Both the position numbers and the translations under genes were made by a program. This document shows positions 17,767 to 26,416 of a stretch of DNA of 64,000 nt, piece after piece. Source of the DNA: an uncultured Oscillospiraceae bacterium (lineage in GTDB: Bacteria; Bacillota; Clostridia; Oscillospirales; Oscillospiraceae); the NCBI GenBank assembly GCA_910588105.1, contig CAJUQD010000004.1, positions 1 through 64,000 on the forward strand, given 5' to 3'. The notes beneath the pieces are model-generated. The model was not told the origin of the DNA. It saw only the letters and a program-made list of their open reading frames with translations, and ran no database searches. Every line of letters begins with the position of its first letter. Position 1 is the first letter of the stretch.

Positions 17767-18357
17767 ATGATGAAACTGGTATTGGCGAGCAGGAATCAGA
17801 AAAAAATGAAGGAAATGAACGACATCCTGTCCGGCATGGGGGTGGAGGTTTGCCTCCAGGCCGACGTGGGCATTGATATTGACGTGGAGGAGACGGGGAC
17901 CACTTTCGAGGAGAACTCCCGGCTCAAGGCCCAGACGGTGATGGAGGCGTCCGGCCTGCCCGCCATCGCCGACGACTCCGGGCTGTGCGTGGACGCGCTC
18001 AACGGCGCGCCGGGGGTGTACTCCGCCCGGTACGGCGGCGAGGGGCTGGACGATGCGGGACGCTACCGTATGCTGTTGGCCAATATGCCCAAGGGCCAGC
18101 CCCGAACGGCGAAATTTGTGTCCGTCATCACCTGCTGCTTCCCCAACGGCAACGTGCTCACCGCCCGGGGCGAGTGCCCCGGAACGATTGCTTTCGCCCC
18201 CATGGGGGAGGGCGGCTTCGGCTATGACCCGGTGTTTTTCCTGCCCAAGCTGAAAAAGACCTTCGCCCAGCTCACGGCGGAGGAGAAAAACGCCATCTCC
18301 CACCGGGGGCGGGCGCTGGAGGCGTTTCAGGCCAAGCTGGAGGAATACTTGAAGTGA
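17767..18357 (+). CDS. rdgB: XTP/dITP diphosphatase (Ham1/RdgB family)
   Basis: The start MMKLVLASRNQKK at 17767 has GGGAG about 7 bases upstream; the frame stays open further left, but without family similarity. The 196-residue enzyme has the family signatures LASRNQKKMKE, TGTTFEENSRLKA, AIADDSGLCVDAL and SHRGRAL. It hydrolyses non-canonical purine nucleoside triphosphates (ITP, XTP, dITP) to the monophosphate plus pyrophosphate, protecting DNA and RNA. Its stop overlaps the GTG of the next gene. Confidence 0.95.
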   Translation: MMKLVLASRNQKKMKEMNDILSGMGVEVCLQADVGIDIDVEETGTTFEENSRLKAQTVMEASGLPAIADDSGLCVDALNGAPGVYSARYGGEGLDDAGRYRMLLANMPKGQPRTAKFVSVITCCFPNGNVLTARGECPGTIAFAPMGEGGFGYDPVFFLPKLKKTFAQLTAEEKNAISHRGRALEAFQAKLEEYLK

Positions 18358-18575
18358 AGAATACCAAAACCTGTCCCAAGTGCGGAAGCAGGGATATAGT
18401 CGAGGTTCCAGGCGGTGCGTTCAGCCCTTTGGGCCAAGGCGGATTCATGGAAACCGGCGGTTTCGGAACGGCCAGAATAGACCGCTGGGTCTGCTGTACC
18501 TGCGGGTACTCGGAAGCATGGGTCGAACCGAAAAAATTGCAAAGAATACGAAAAATGCAAAAAAATAGGCGGTAA
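18354..18575 (+). CDS. small zinc-ribbon protein
   Basis: A 73-residue protein that starts with GTG in the GTGA overlap with rdgB. It has CPKCGS near residue 8 and CCTCGYSE near 48, consistent with one zinc site, with a Gly/Phe-rich loop between them and a basic tail (KKLQRIRKMQKNRR). It is translated with rdgB and precedes yhbY. Function unknown; nucleic-acid binding is possible from the basic end. Confidence 0.65.
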   Translation: MKNTKTCPKCGSRDIVEVPGGAFSPLGQGGFMETGGFGTARIDRWVCCTCGYSEAWVEPKKLQRIRKMQKNRR

Positions 18576-18594
18576 GCCGTTAAAGGAGCTATTC

Positions 18595-18900
18595 ATGGAT
18601 TTGACAAGCAAACAGCGGGCGCAATTGCGGAGCATGGCCAACGACTTGGACACCATCGTCCACATCGGCAAGGACGGCATTGGCCCCAACCTGACCCGTC
18701 AGGCGGAGGACGCCCTGGAGGCCCGGGAGCTCATCAAGGGCAGGGTGCTGGAGAACAGCCCCCTGTCCCCCCGGGAGGGAGCGGAGGAGCTGGCAAGGGC
18801 CACCCGGAGCCAGGTGGTCCAAGTCATTGGGACAAAATTCGTGCTCTACCGGGAGACCCACAGCAGGCCAAAAGACAAACGAATCAAGCTGGTAAAATAA
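18595..18900 (+). CDS. yhbY: ribosome assembly RNA-binding protein YhbY
   Basis: 101 residues forming a single CRM domain: LTSKQRAQLRSMA, then VHIGKDGIGPNLTRQ with the conserved GxxG RNA-binding loop, and VVQVIGTKFVLYRET. RBS AAAGGAG precedes ATG 18595. YhbY-type proteins bind pre-50S ribosomal particles. The basic tail RIKLVK is partly repeated 76 bases downstream (see 18884-18975). It lies just before nadD, a common Firmicutes gene order. Confidence 0.93.
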   Translation: MDLTSKQRAQLRSMANDLDTIVHIGKDGIGPNLTRQAEDALEARELIKGRVLENSPLSPREGAEELARATRSQVVQVIGTKFVLYRETHSRPKDKRIKLVK

Positions 18901-18975
18901 AGATTTTTCCGCATCCGCCTCCCGCAAGGGGCGGATACGGAAAAACCAAGAGGGCAAAGTCAAGCTGGTAAAATA
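18884..18975 (+). repeat. 16-bp direct repeat of the yhbY tail flanking a hairpin
   Basis: TCAAGCTGGTAAAATA occurs at 18884-18899 (last codons of yhbY plus most of the stop) and again at 18960-18975. Between them is a 16-bp stem (18904-18919 with 18930-18945) with one mismatch and a 10-nt loop. The stem ends in T then A tracts, the reverse of an intrinsic terminator. It looks like a small insertion with duplicated target sequence. Confidence 0.7.
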
Positions 18976-19010
18976 GGCATCCCCTGAATTTATGAGAGAG
19001 GGTGGTCCCA

Positions 19011-20204
19011 TTGAGAATCGGCATCTACGGCGGCAGCTTCAACCCCCCCCACCTGGGGCATCTGGCGGCGGCCAGGGCGGCCATGGCCGCCCTGGGGCTG
19101 GACAGGCTGGTATTCGTCCCGGCGGGGGTCCCCCCCCATAAAGAGCTGGCCCCGGGCAGTCCGGGCCTGGAGCAGCGGCTGGAGATGACGGGGATCGCCG
19201 CCGACCAGCTGCTTATGCCCGGCGCCGTCGAGGTGTGGGACACCGAGCTGCACCGGGAGGGCAAGAGCTACACCGCCGATACCCTGGAGGAGGCCGCGGC
19301 GCGCTGGCCGGGGGATGAGCTGTGGCTGCTGATGGGGACGGACATGTTCCTCACCCTCCACCAATGGCGGGAGCCGGGACGCATCCTGGAACTGGCGGGC
19401 GTGTGCGCCTTTGGACGCACCGAAGCGGACGGCGAGGCGGTTTTCGCCCCCCAGCGGGAGTTTTTGCGCAAGACCTACCAAGGGGCCAGAATCGCCACCA
19501 TCACCGTCCCCGGCCTGGTGGATGTCTCGTCAACCCGCCTGCGGGAGCTGCTGGCCCGGGGGGAGGGCCGGGATTTTTTGCCCGAAGCGGTGTACGGCTA
19601 CATTTTGCGGGAAAAACTATATGGAACCCACGCCGACCTGAAGCGCCTGGGCCTGGACGAACTGCGGTGCGTGTCCTATTCCATGGTGTACGCCAAGCGG
19701 CTGGCCCATATCCGGGGCTGCGAGGAGGAGGCGGCAAGGCTGGCAAGGCGCTGGGGCGCGGACGAGGGGAGGATGCGCCGGGCGGCCATCCTCCACGACT
19801 GCACCAAGTACCTCACCGTCCGGGAACATCTGGACATCTGCGAAAAATACGGCGTGGAGCTGTGCCCCCTGGAGCGCTCTACCGACAAGCTGCTCCATGC
19901 TAAGAGCGGCGCGGCGCTGGCCAAATATGTCTTTGGCTTTGGCGACATCTACGACGCCATCCTCTACCACACCACCGCCCGGGCGGGGATGAGCCTGGAG
20001 GAAAAAATCCTGTACATCGCCGACTACATGGAGCCAAACCGGGCGTTCCCCGAGGTGGGGGAGCTGCGCCGGCTGGCCTACACCGACCTGGATGCAGCGG
20101 TGGGTATGGGGACGTCCCTGTCCGTCCAGGAGATGGTGCAGCGGGATAAGGAGCTCCACCACGACACCAGGGACGCGTTTGAATACTATGGGAAGGGAAC
20201 CTGA
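19011..20204 (+). CDS. nadD: fused NadD-YqeK: nicotinate-nucleotide adenylyltransferase plus HD hydrolase
   Basis: The TTG at 19011 has GAGAGGGTGG upstream and gives the normal NadD start LRIGIYGGSFNPPHLGHL; GTG 19002 is the alternative. Residues 1-200 are NadD: GGSFNPPHLGH, the pocket loop VPAGVPPHKE and SSTRLREL. Residues about 205-397 are a YqeK-type HD domain (HDCTKYLT and a late YIADYMEPNR). NadD makes deamido-NAD from nicotinate mononucleotide and ATP; YqeK cleaves Ap4A symmetrically. The two are usually separate neighbours; here no stop or start divides them. Confidence 0.93.
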   Translation: MRIGIYGGSFNPPHLGHLAAARAAMAALGLDRLVFVPAGVPPHKELAPGSPGLEQRLEMTGIAADQLLMPGAVEVWDTELHREGKSYTADTLEEAAARWPGDELWLLMGTDMFLTLHQWREPGRILELAGVCAFGRTEADGEAVFAPQREFLRKTYQGARIATITVPGLVDVSSTRLRELLARGEGRDFLPEAVYGYILREKLYGTHADLKRLGLDELRCVSYSMVYAKRLAHIRGCEEEAARLARRWGADEGRMRRAAILHDCTKYLTVREHLDICEKYGVELCPLERSTDKLLHAKSGAALAKYVFGFGDIYDAILYHTTARAGMSLEEKILYIADYMEPNRAFPEVGELRRLAYTDLDAAVGMGTSLSVQEMVQRDKELHHDTRDAFEYYGKGT

Positions 20205-20206
20205 GC

Positions 20207-21694
20207 ATGAGCGACCAGTCCAGAAATAGAAATGAAGAGAAGCACGGCCAGGGGGGTGCGGGGAAGCGGTTGGAGAAGAAGGCCAGCCAGTCCCTGAGCC
20301 CCCAGGAGGCCAGGAAGCAGAAAGAGCGGCTGATTATGATCGCCATGCTGGTGCTGGCGGCGGTGATGTCGGTGGCTGCGGCGGTGGTGGTGCTGTACAG
20401 CCGCTGGGTGAAAAAGCCGGTGCTGCCCCCCCCCGGGCCCGGGCCCTCGGCGCCGGTGGAGTCCGGCGGGCCGCTGGATCCCAGCGCCGAGCCCACCCTG
20501 GGCTTTGACGCGGTGGAGCCCAAGGTGGGCGGGGAGCGCAAGAGCGAGGACATCTTTACCATCCTGATTTTCGGCTCGGACGTGGCCTCCGGCCTCACCG
20601 ACACCATGATGGTGGCCACCTACGACGTGACCAACCAGAAGGCCACCGTCATGTCCCTGCCCCGGGACACCCTCATCAACTCCAGCGCCCGGCCCAATAT
20701 CAACGCCAAGAAGCTTAACGCCGTTTACAATGTCTACGGCCAGGGGGAGGATGGCATCCAGGCGCTGAAAACGGAGGTGTCGGAGTTGGTGGGCTTTGCG
20801 CCGGATTTCTATGTGCGCATCGACTGGGAGCTGGTGGGCGAGATGGTGGACGCCATCGGCGGGGTGTGGTTTGACAACCCATACCACATGGAATACTACG
20901 ATCCCTCCCAGAATCTAAACATCTACCAGCCCAAGGGCTACCGGCAGATATTCGGCGATGATGCCATGCAGATTGTCCGCTGGCGGAAAAACAACCCCGG
21001 CGTGTCCGGCGGGGGCGGAGGCAGCGACATTGATCGGCTGAAGGTGCAGCACCTGTTCCTGAAAGCGGTGCTGGAACAGACCCTCCAGATCCAGAACCTG
21101 TTCCGCATAGGCCAGCTCATCGACCTGTTTAACAGCCGGGTGGAGAGCGATTTGGACGTGGAGGGGATGCTGTGGTTCGCCCAGTCGGCGGTGTTCGGCG
21201 GGCTCAAGGTGGACGACGTGGAATTCTGCACCATGCCCCACGGCTACAGCAGCTATTACCAATTCGGGCGGGACTGGGATTTTGTCTACCCGGCCCAGGG
21301 TGAGCTGCTCACTGTCATCAACGAGAAGCTCAATCCCTTTGTGGAGCAGGTGACCATCCGCCAGCTGGATCTAATGAGCCCCGTGGGGGACGGTTCCCTG
21401 CGCTCGTCCACCGGGCGGTTGGCGGACCCCGGCTTGGGCGAGGTGCCGGTGCGGGAGACCCCGGAGCCGGAGGAGAGCGAGGCGCTGGAGAGTGATCCCC
21501 TTGAGAGCGGCGAGCCCGCCGAGAGCGATCCCCTTGAGAGCGGGGATCCGATGCAGAGCGGCCCTGTTGAGAGCGGCCAGCCCGTGGAAAGCGATGCTGT
21601 CCCAAAGGAATCAGATCAGACCGGCCAGGCCCAGGACAGCCAGCCCCCGGAGGGAGGCCCGGACGCCGGGGACGGCGCTGCGGACGGGGCTTGA
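20207..21694 (+). CDS. LytR-CpsA-Psr (LCP) family protein with acidic Ser/Glu repeat tail
   Basis: A 495-residue type II membrane protein: a basic cytoplasmic start, one helix near residues 44-65 and a proline-rich spacer. The LCP domain follows (ILIFGSDVASGLTDTMMVAT, SLPRDTLI, KLNAVYNVYG, IGGVWFDNPY, RWRKNN). LCP enzymes attach teichoic acid-like or capsular polymers to peptidoglycan from lipid-linked precursors. The last 100 residues are low-complexity, with 11-residue ESDPLESGEPA-like repeats (DNA repeat of 33 bases at 21494 and 21527). The tail may span or bind the wall. Two bases separate it from nadD. Confidence 0.92.
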   Translation: MSDQSRNRNEEKHGQGGAGKRLEKKASQSLSPQEARKQKERLIMIAMLVLAAVMSVAAAVVVLYSRWVKKPVLPPPGPGPSAPVESGGPLDPSAEPTLGFDAVEPKVGGERKSEDIFTILIFGSDVASGLTDTMMVATYDVTNQKATVMSLPRDTLINSSARPNINAKKLNAVYNVYGQGEDGIQALKTEVSELVGFAPDFYVRIDWELVGEMVDAIGGVWFDNPYHMEYYDPSQNLNIYQPKGYRQIFGDDAMQIVRWRKNNPGVSGGGGGSDIDRLKVQHLFLKAVLEQTLQIQNLFRIGQLIDLFNSRVESDLDVEGMLWFAQSAVFGGLKVDDVEFCTMPHGYSSYYQFGRDWDFVYPAQGELLTVINEKLNPFVEQVTIRQLDLMSPVGDGSLRSSTGRLADPGLGEVPVRETPEPEESEALESDPLESGEPAESDPLESGDPMQSGPVESGQPVESDAVPKESDQTGQAQDSQPPEGGPDAGDGAADGA

Positions 21695-21715
21695 ACGAAA
21701 AAAGGAGAAAATGAT

Positions 21716-22084
21716 ATGCTGAGTGAAAAGGAAATGACCGCCATCGCCGTCAAGGCGCTGGACGATAAAAAGGGCAAAGACATCAAGGTGCTGCGCACCG
21801 CAGGCCAGACCACCCTGGCGGACTACTTCATCATTTGCAGCGGCGCTTCTAACACCCAGGTGCGGGCGCTGGCCGATGCGGTGGAGGAGGCGCTGTCCAA
21901 GGCGGGAGAAGAGCCCCACCACATCGAGGGCCACCGGGGCGGCCAGTGGACGCTGATGGACTACTCCAGCGTAGTGGTGCACATCTTCACCGAGGAGGGC
22001 CGGGAGTTCTACGGCCTGGAACGGCTGTGGTCGGATGCCCAGGCGGTGGACGTGTCCCAATATCTGACGGCCCAGGCCGAGTGA
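21716..22084 (+). CDS. rsfS: ribosome silencing factor RsfS
   Basis: 122 residues with the family pattern VKALDDKKGKDIKVL, TLADYFIICSGASNTQVRAL, HHIEGHRGGQWTLMDYSSVV and VVHIFTEEGREFYGLERLW. RsfS binds ribosomal protein uL14 and blocks subunit joining in slow growth. The nadD-yqeK-rsfS grouping is conserved in Firmicutes; here the LCP gene is in the same run. RBS AAAGGAG precedes the ATG. Confidence 0.95.
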   Translation: MLSEKEMTAIAVKALDDKKGKDIKVLRTAGQTTLADYFIICSGASNTQVRALADAVEEALSKAGEEPHHIEGHRGGQWTLMDYSSVVVHIFTEEGREFYGLERLWSDAQAVDVSQYLTAQAE

Positions 22085-22096
22085 GGACGTAAGACA

Positions 22097-23107
22097 ATGG
22101 AAAACGAGACGAAAAAGGTGATGATCTCCGGCATCCAGCCCAGCGGGGAGCTCCATCTGGGCAACTACCTGGGCCCCCTGCGCCACTGGCCGGAGATGAT
22201 CGACGAGTTCGACTGCTATTTCTTCCTGGCGGATCTGCACACCATCACCGTCCGCCAGGACCCCGCCGAACTGAGAAAGCGCACCCTGACCCTCATCGCC
22301 CAGTACATCGCCTGCGGGCTGGACCCGGAAAAGTGCGTGCTGTTCATCCAGTCCCACGTCCCCGCCCACAGCCAGCTGGGCTGGGTGCTTAACTGCTACA
22401 CCATGTTCGGCGAGCTGTCCCGAATGACCCAGTTCAAGGACAAGTCCGCCCGGAACGCCGACAACATCAACGCGGGGCTGTTCACCTACCCGGTGCTGAT
22501 GGCGGCGGACATCCTGCTCTACCAGCCCGACTTCGTCCCCGTGGGGGAGGACCAGAAGCAGCACGTGGAGATCTGCCGGGACATCGCGGGCCGCTTCAAC
22601 GGCATATACGGCGATGTGCTCAAGGCGCCCCAGCCCTACATCGCCAAGGTGGGGGCCAGGATCATGAGCCTGTCCACTCCGAACAGCAAGATGTCCAAAT
22701 CCCAGCCCGAGGGCTGCGTGTTCCTCATGGAGAAGCCGGAAGACATCGCCCGGAAGTTCAAGCGGGCGGTCACCGACAGCGACACCGAGCGCTGCGTGCG
22801 CTGGGATCTGGAGCACAAGCCTGGCGTGTCCAACCTGATGCAGATCTACGCCTCCGCCACCGGCAAGAGTTACGAGGAGATCGAGCGGGAGTTCGACGGC
22901 AAGGGCTACGGCGCGTTTAAGCCCGCTGTGGGCGAGGCCGTGGTGGAGGTGCTGCGCCCCATCCGGGAGGAGACCGGGCGGCTGCTGGCCGACAAGGCGT
23001 ATCTGGAGGGGGTTTACCGGGCCGGGGCGGAAAAGGCGGAGTATATCGCCAACAAGACCCTGCGCAAGGTGTACAAGAAGGTGGGCTTCCTCCCCCCGGC
23101 GAAATAG
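22097..23107 (+). CDS. trpS: tryptophan-tRNA ligase
   Basis: 336 residues. Class I signatures are SGELHLGNYLGPL (the HIGH equivalent) and NSKMSKSQPEG (KMSKS); GEDQKQHVEICRDIA is the typical substrate-pocket region. It charges tRNA-Trp. It follows rsfS by 12 bases and probably shares its transcript. No T-box leader was seen directly upstream, so control by uncharged tRNA is not evident here. Confidence 0.97.
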   Translation: MENETKKVMISGIQPSGELHLGNYLGPLRHWPEMIDEFDCYFFLADLHTITVRQDPAELRKRTLTLIAQYIACGLDPEKCVLFIQSHVPAHSQLGWVLNCYTMFGELSRMTQFKDKSARNADNINAGLFTYPVLMAADILLYQPDFVPVGEDQKQHVEICRDIAGRFNGIYGDVLKAPQPYIAKVGARIMSLSTPNSKMSKSQPEGCVFLMEKPEDIARKFKRAVTDSDTERCVRWDLEHKPGVSNLMQIYASATGKSYEEIEREFDGKGYGAFKPAVGEAVVEVLRPIREETGRLLADKAYLEGVYRAGAEKAEYIANKTLRKVYKKVGFLPPAK

Positions 23108-23200
23108 AACGGACGTTTCGCGAGAAACGGCCCGGGCGAGCCAGACAGAGAGAGAGGTGGCGGGCTGGGCCGCGCCGCCCCCAAAAGGAGCGAAATTCTG

Positions 23201-24325
23201 TTGAACTATCTGAGTAAAATCATGACAGAGCAGGACGTATGGACCGTGCTGCTGGCGCTGGCGCTGGCGGCTGCGGTGTCCTTTGCCTCCACGCCGCTGG
23301 TGAAGGCGCTGTCGGTGAAGGTGGGGGCGGTGGATGTGCCCAAGGACGGGCGCCGGATGCACGACCATCCCATTCCCCGGATGGGGGGGCTGGCCATCTT
23401 CTTCGGATTTGTGGCGGCCATGCTGCTGATGGTACCGCTGGATACGGAGAGGAAGGGGATGCTGTTGGGCGCGGTGATTATCGTCGTGCTGGGCATCTTC
23501 GATGACATCTACGCCCTGCCCGCCAAGCCGAAATTCCTGGTGCAGATCGCCGCCGCCCTCATTGCTGTGCTGGCGGGCAACCGCATCGAGGTGCTGTCCA
23601 ATCCCAACATATTCAGCCCCAACCCCTATTGGGAGCTGGGGGTGCTGTCCATCCCGGTCACGGTGATCTGGATTGTGGCCATCACCAACGCCGTCAACCT
23701 TATCGACGGGCTGGACGGGCTGGCCTGCGGCGTGTCCACCATCAGCGCGGCCACCATGCTGGTCATCGCCCTGCTGGTGAGCGAGCGGGATGTGGCGGTG
23801 ATGATGGCGGCGCTGGCAGGGGCGTGCATGGGCTTTCTGCCCTATAACTTCAATCCGGCCAAAATCTTCATGGGGGATACTGGGGCCACCTTTCTGGGCT
23901 TCATTATGGCCACCATGTCGGTGGAGGGGATGTTCAAGCAATACACCATCATCTCCTTCGTGGTCCCCTTCCTGATGCTGGGGCTGCCCATTTTCGACGT
24001 GTGCTTTGCCGTGGTGCGCCGGGTGTCCCACGGGCAGAGCCCCATGAAGCCGGACCGGGGACATGTCCACCACCGGCTCATCGACATGGGCTTTTCCCAG
24101 AAGCAGGCGGTGGGGGTGCTGTACGTCATCTCCGCCATCCTGGGGCTGTCCGCAGTGGTGCTCACCGCCGGGGGCGCGGAAAAGGCCATGATCTTCCTGC
24201 TGGCCATGGCCGCGGCGGCGGTGATTGCTTGGAAGGTGTTCCTGACGGGGCCCGGCCACGACAGGCCAGCGGAACCGGAGCCGCCGGCCCAGACAGAAGA
24301 GAAAGGGGAGGACGAGGATGGATAA
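23201..24325 (+). CDS. tagO: undecaprenyl-phosphate GlcNAc-1-phosphate transferase (TagO/WecA family)
   Basis: A TTG start has AAAAGGAGCG upstream. The 374-residue polytopic protein has the signatures of the MraY/WecA superfamily: PIPRMGGLAIF, DDIYALPAKPK, NAVNLIDGLDGLACG, MGDTGATFLGF and the cytoplasmic HVHHRLIDMG loop. It moves GlcNAc-1-P onto undecaprenyl phosphate, the first membrane step of wall teichoic acid or other wall polymers. It overlaps the epimerase gene by 8 bases, so the two act in one precursor pathway. The exact polymer is not shown here. Confidence 0.93.
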   Translation: MNYLSKIMTEQDVWTVLLALALAAAVSFASTPLVKALSVKVGAVDVPKDGRRMHDHPIPRMGGLAIFFGFVAAMLLMVPLDTERKGMLLGAVIIVVLGIFDDIYALPAKPKFLVQIAAALIAVLAGNRIEVLSNPNIFSPNPYWELGVLSIPVTVIWIVAITNAVNLIDGLDGLACGVSTISAATMLVIALLVSERDVAVMMAALAGACMGFLPYNFNPAKIFMGDTGATFLGFIMATMSVEGMFKQYTIISFVVPFLMLGLPIFDVCFAVVRRVSHGQSPMKPDRGHVHHRLIDMGFSQKQAVGVLYVISAILGLSAVVLTAGGAEKAMIFLLAMAAAAVIAWKVFLTGPGHDRPAEPEPPAQTEEKGEDEDG

Positions 24326-25466
24326 GCTGAAGGTGATGACCATTTTCGGCACCAGGCCGGAGGCCATCAAAATGGCCCCCCTGGTGAAGGAACTGGAGCG
24401 CCGGGAGGAGATTGAGAGCCTTTGCTGCGTCACCGCCCAGCACCGGCAGATGCTGGACTCGGTGCTGGACATATTCGGCATCGTTCCCCAGTTCGACCTG
24501 GACATTATGGAGCCTAGCCAGACCCTGTCCACCATCACCACCAAGTGCCTGCTGGGGCTGGAAAAGGTGTTCCAGGAGGTGCGGCCCGACCTGGTGCTGG
24601 TCCATGGGGACACCTCCACCACCTTCGCCGGGGCGCTGGCGGCGTATTATCAGAAAATCGCGGTGGGCCACGTAGAGGCGGGGCTGCGCACCTGGGATCG
24701 CTATTCACCCTTCCCGGAGGAGATGAACCGCTCCATGGTGGGGCGGCTGGCCCAGCTCCACTTCTGCCCCACGGCGGCCAACCGCCGCAATTTGGAGGCG
24801 GAGGGGGTCAGGGATGGGCTGTTTGTCACCGGCAATACGGTGATCGACGCCCTCCAGACCACGGTGCTGAAGGAGTTCCGCTTCGCCGAGGATGTGCTGA
24901 ACCGCCTGGATTACGGGGGCAAAAAGGTGATTCTGGTCACCTGCCACCGCCGGGAGAACTATGGGAAGCCCATGGAGGACATCATGGCCGCCCTGGCCCA
25001 TATCGCCCAGACCCACCCCGAGGCTGAGCTGGTCTACCCGGTTCATCTGAGCCCGGCGGTACAGGAGTGTGCCCACCGCTATCTGGACGGCATCGAGAAT
25101 GTACACCTCATCGTGCCGCTGGACGTGGAGGAGATGCACAACCTGATGGCCCGCAGCTATCTGGTGATGACCGACTCCGGCGGCCTACAGGAGGAGGCCC
25201 CCGCCCTGGGCAAGCCGGTGCTTGTCCTCAGAAAAGAGACCGAACGCCCCGAGGCTGTCCAGGCCGGGACGGTGAAGCTGGCGGGGGTAGATTACGACGC
25301 CATCGTGTCCATGGCGGACGAGCTGCTGGACGACTCCGCCGCCTACGCCAAAATGGCCCATGCCGTCAATCCCTATGGGGACGGCAGGGCCTGCCGGCGG
25401 ATCGTGGACGCGGTTTTGTACCAGTTCGGCCGGACGGACCGGCCGCCGGAGACATTTCAGGGCTAG
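24318..25466 (+). CDS. wecB: UDP-N-acetylglucosamine 2-epimerase (non-hydrolysing)
   Basis: 382 residues with IFGTRPEAIKMAPLV at the N terminus, HVEAGLRTWDRYSPFPEEMN, TGNTVIDAL, VTCHRRENYG and TDSGGLQEEAP. It interconverts UDP-GlcNAc and UDP-ManNAc. Together with the overlapping TagO-like gene it supplies ManNAc-containing linkage units for wall polymers. The same gene is called mnaA in Bacillus. It ends just before a copy of a dispersed intergenic repeat. Confidence 0.96.
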   Translation: MDKLKVMTIFGTRPEAIKMAPLVKELERREEIESLCCVTAQHRQMLDSVLDIFGIVPQFDLDIMEPSQTLSTITTKCLLGLEKVFQEVRPDLVLVHGDTSTTFAGALAAYYQKIAVGHVEAGLRTWDRYSPFPEEMNRSMVGRLAQLHFCPTAANRRNLEAEGVRDGLFVTGNTVIDALQTTVLKEFRFAEDVLNRLDYGGKKVILVTCHRRENYGKPMEDIMAALAHIAQTHPEAELVYPVHLSPAVQECAHRYLDGIENVHLIVPLDVEEMHNLMARSYLVMTDSGGLQEEAPALGKPVLVLRKETERPEAVQAGTVKLAGVDYDAIVSMADELLDDSAAYAKMAHAVNPYGDGRACRRIVDAVLYQFGRTDRPPETFQG

Positions 25467-25635
25467 GGATTGTTTGAAACTTGTCAACATGTCCAAGCGG
25501 CGGGTCTTTTTCCGCGATACGGCGTTGGCTTGACTTGAAATACACAAAGTATTTCTGCGCCAAACGGCCTTGTCCGGGGAAAAATACCTTGCCGCTGGGC
25601 GCACGGCCAATTTTCAAATAGCGCCTGGGGCTTGC
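25467..25635 (+). repeat. dispersed intergenic repeat, copy 1
   Basis: The stretch begins TTGTTTGAA right after wecB and contains a GCGGGTC...CCGCGAT hairpin, CGTTGG, CTTGAAATA, TTCTGCG, CTTGTCCGG and TTTTCAAA. These blocks recur in the same order at 34995-35155 (plus) and on the minus strand at 35760-35970. No gene is seen. Long open frames through it are artefacts. Confidence 0.65.
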
Positions 25636-25654
25636 CCGGAAGGGGGGATAAAAG

Positions 25655-26404
25655 GTGGGGGATAAGAAGAGGACGGTGCTGGCGGCGGTCATCATCTCGG
25701 TGGTGCTGGCCGCCGTGCTGTACAGCTTTTTCCTCAACCTGTTCGCCCCTACCCCGGAGCTGGTGCTGGCCGACCCGGATGCCGCCCGGAGCGAAGAACC
25801 CGGCGGGGAACAGTCCGGCCAGGCCGGCGGGGTGCCGGTGGAGGTCACACCTCAGACCGTGCAGGCCCTGGTGGCCTACCTGAACCGATACGTGAGCTAC
25901 CGCCGGACGGTGACGGCGGAATACTTCTTCCGCGGCCAGCCGGCGGGGACGGTGAGCGGCCAGGTGTGGGTGGACGGAGGCTGGCTGCGTACCTCCCTCA
26001 CGCTGAGCACCGGGGTGGTGGAACACTCCGTCGTGGGGGACGGGACGCTGTGGCTGTGGCAGGACCAGGGGCAGGCGGTGTACTCCGGCCCGGCGGGGGA
26101 TCGGGCCGCCGATCTGAGTCAGCGCCTGCCCACCTATGAGGATGTGCTTCTGCTGGACCAGGGCGATATCACTGCCGCCGGCTACGAGGAGCGGGAGGAC
26201 CAGCCCTGCGTATACGTGGAGGCCAGGACGGAGCTGGGCTACACCGAGCGCTATTGGATTTCGGTGGACAGCGGCCTTCTGGTGGCGGCAGAGACGGAAA
26301 AGGACGGCCAAGTGGTATACGCCATGGCCGCCCGGGACGTGGTCAGTCCGCTGGACGAGACCCAGGGTATTTTTGTGCTGCCCGACGGGACGGTGCTGCA
26401 CTGA
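25655..26404 (+). CDS. membrane-anchored or secreted protein of unknown function
   Basis: A GTG start with GGAAGGGGGG upstream. The 249-residue product has a lysine-rich start and one hydrophobic helix (residues 9-31), then an exported beta-rich domain: TAEYFFRGQPAGTVSGQVWV, LWLWQDQGQAVYSG and RYWISVDSGLLVAAETEKDG. The pattern resembles LolA/RseB-like half-barrel folds that read or carry hydrophobic ligands, seen in clostridial outer-surface proteins. This is a fold-level guess. The gene stands between the wecB repeat and a GC-rich direct repeat. Confidence 0.6.
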   Translation: MGDKKRTVLAAVIISVVLAAVLYSFFLNLFAPTPELVLADPDAARSEEPGGEQSGQAGGVPVEVTPQTVQALVAYLNRYVSYRRTVTAEYFFRGQPAGTVSGQVWVDGGWLRTSLTLSTGVVEHSVVGDGTLWLWQDQGQAVYSGPAGDRAADLSQRLPTYEDVLLLDQGDITAAGYEEREDQPCVYVEARTELGYTERYWISVDSGLLVAAETEKDGQVVYAMAARDVVSPLDETQGIFVLPDGTVLH

Positions 26405-26416
26405 GGGGGATCACGC

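Noticed and set aside
22085..22096. T-box before trpS
   Set aside because: Only 12 bases separate rsfS and trpS, leaving no room for a leader.
21611..24622. Very long minus-strand open frame (1003 codons)
   Set aside because: It spans four well-supported plus-strand genes and has no recognisable domain.
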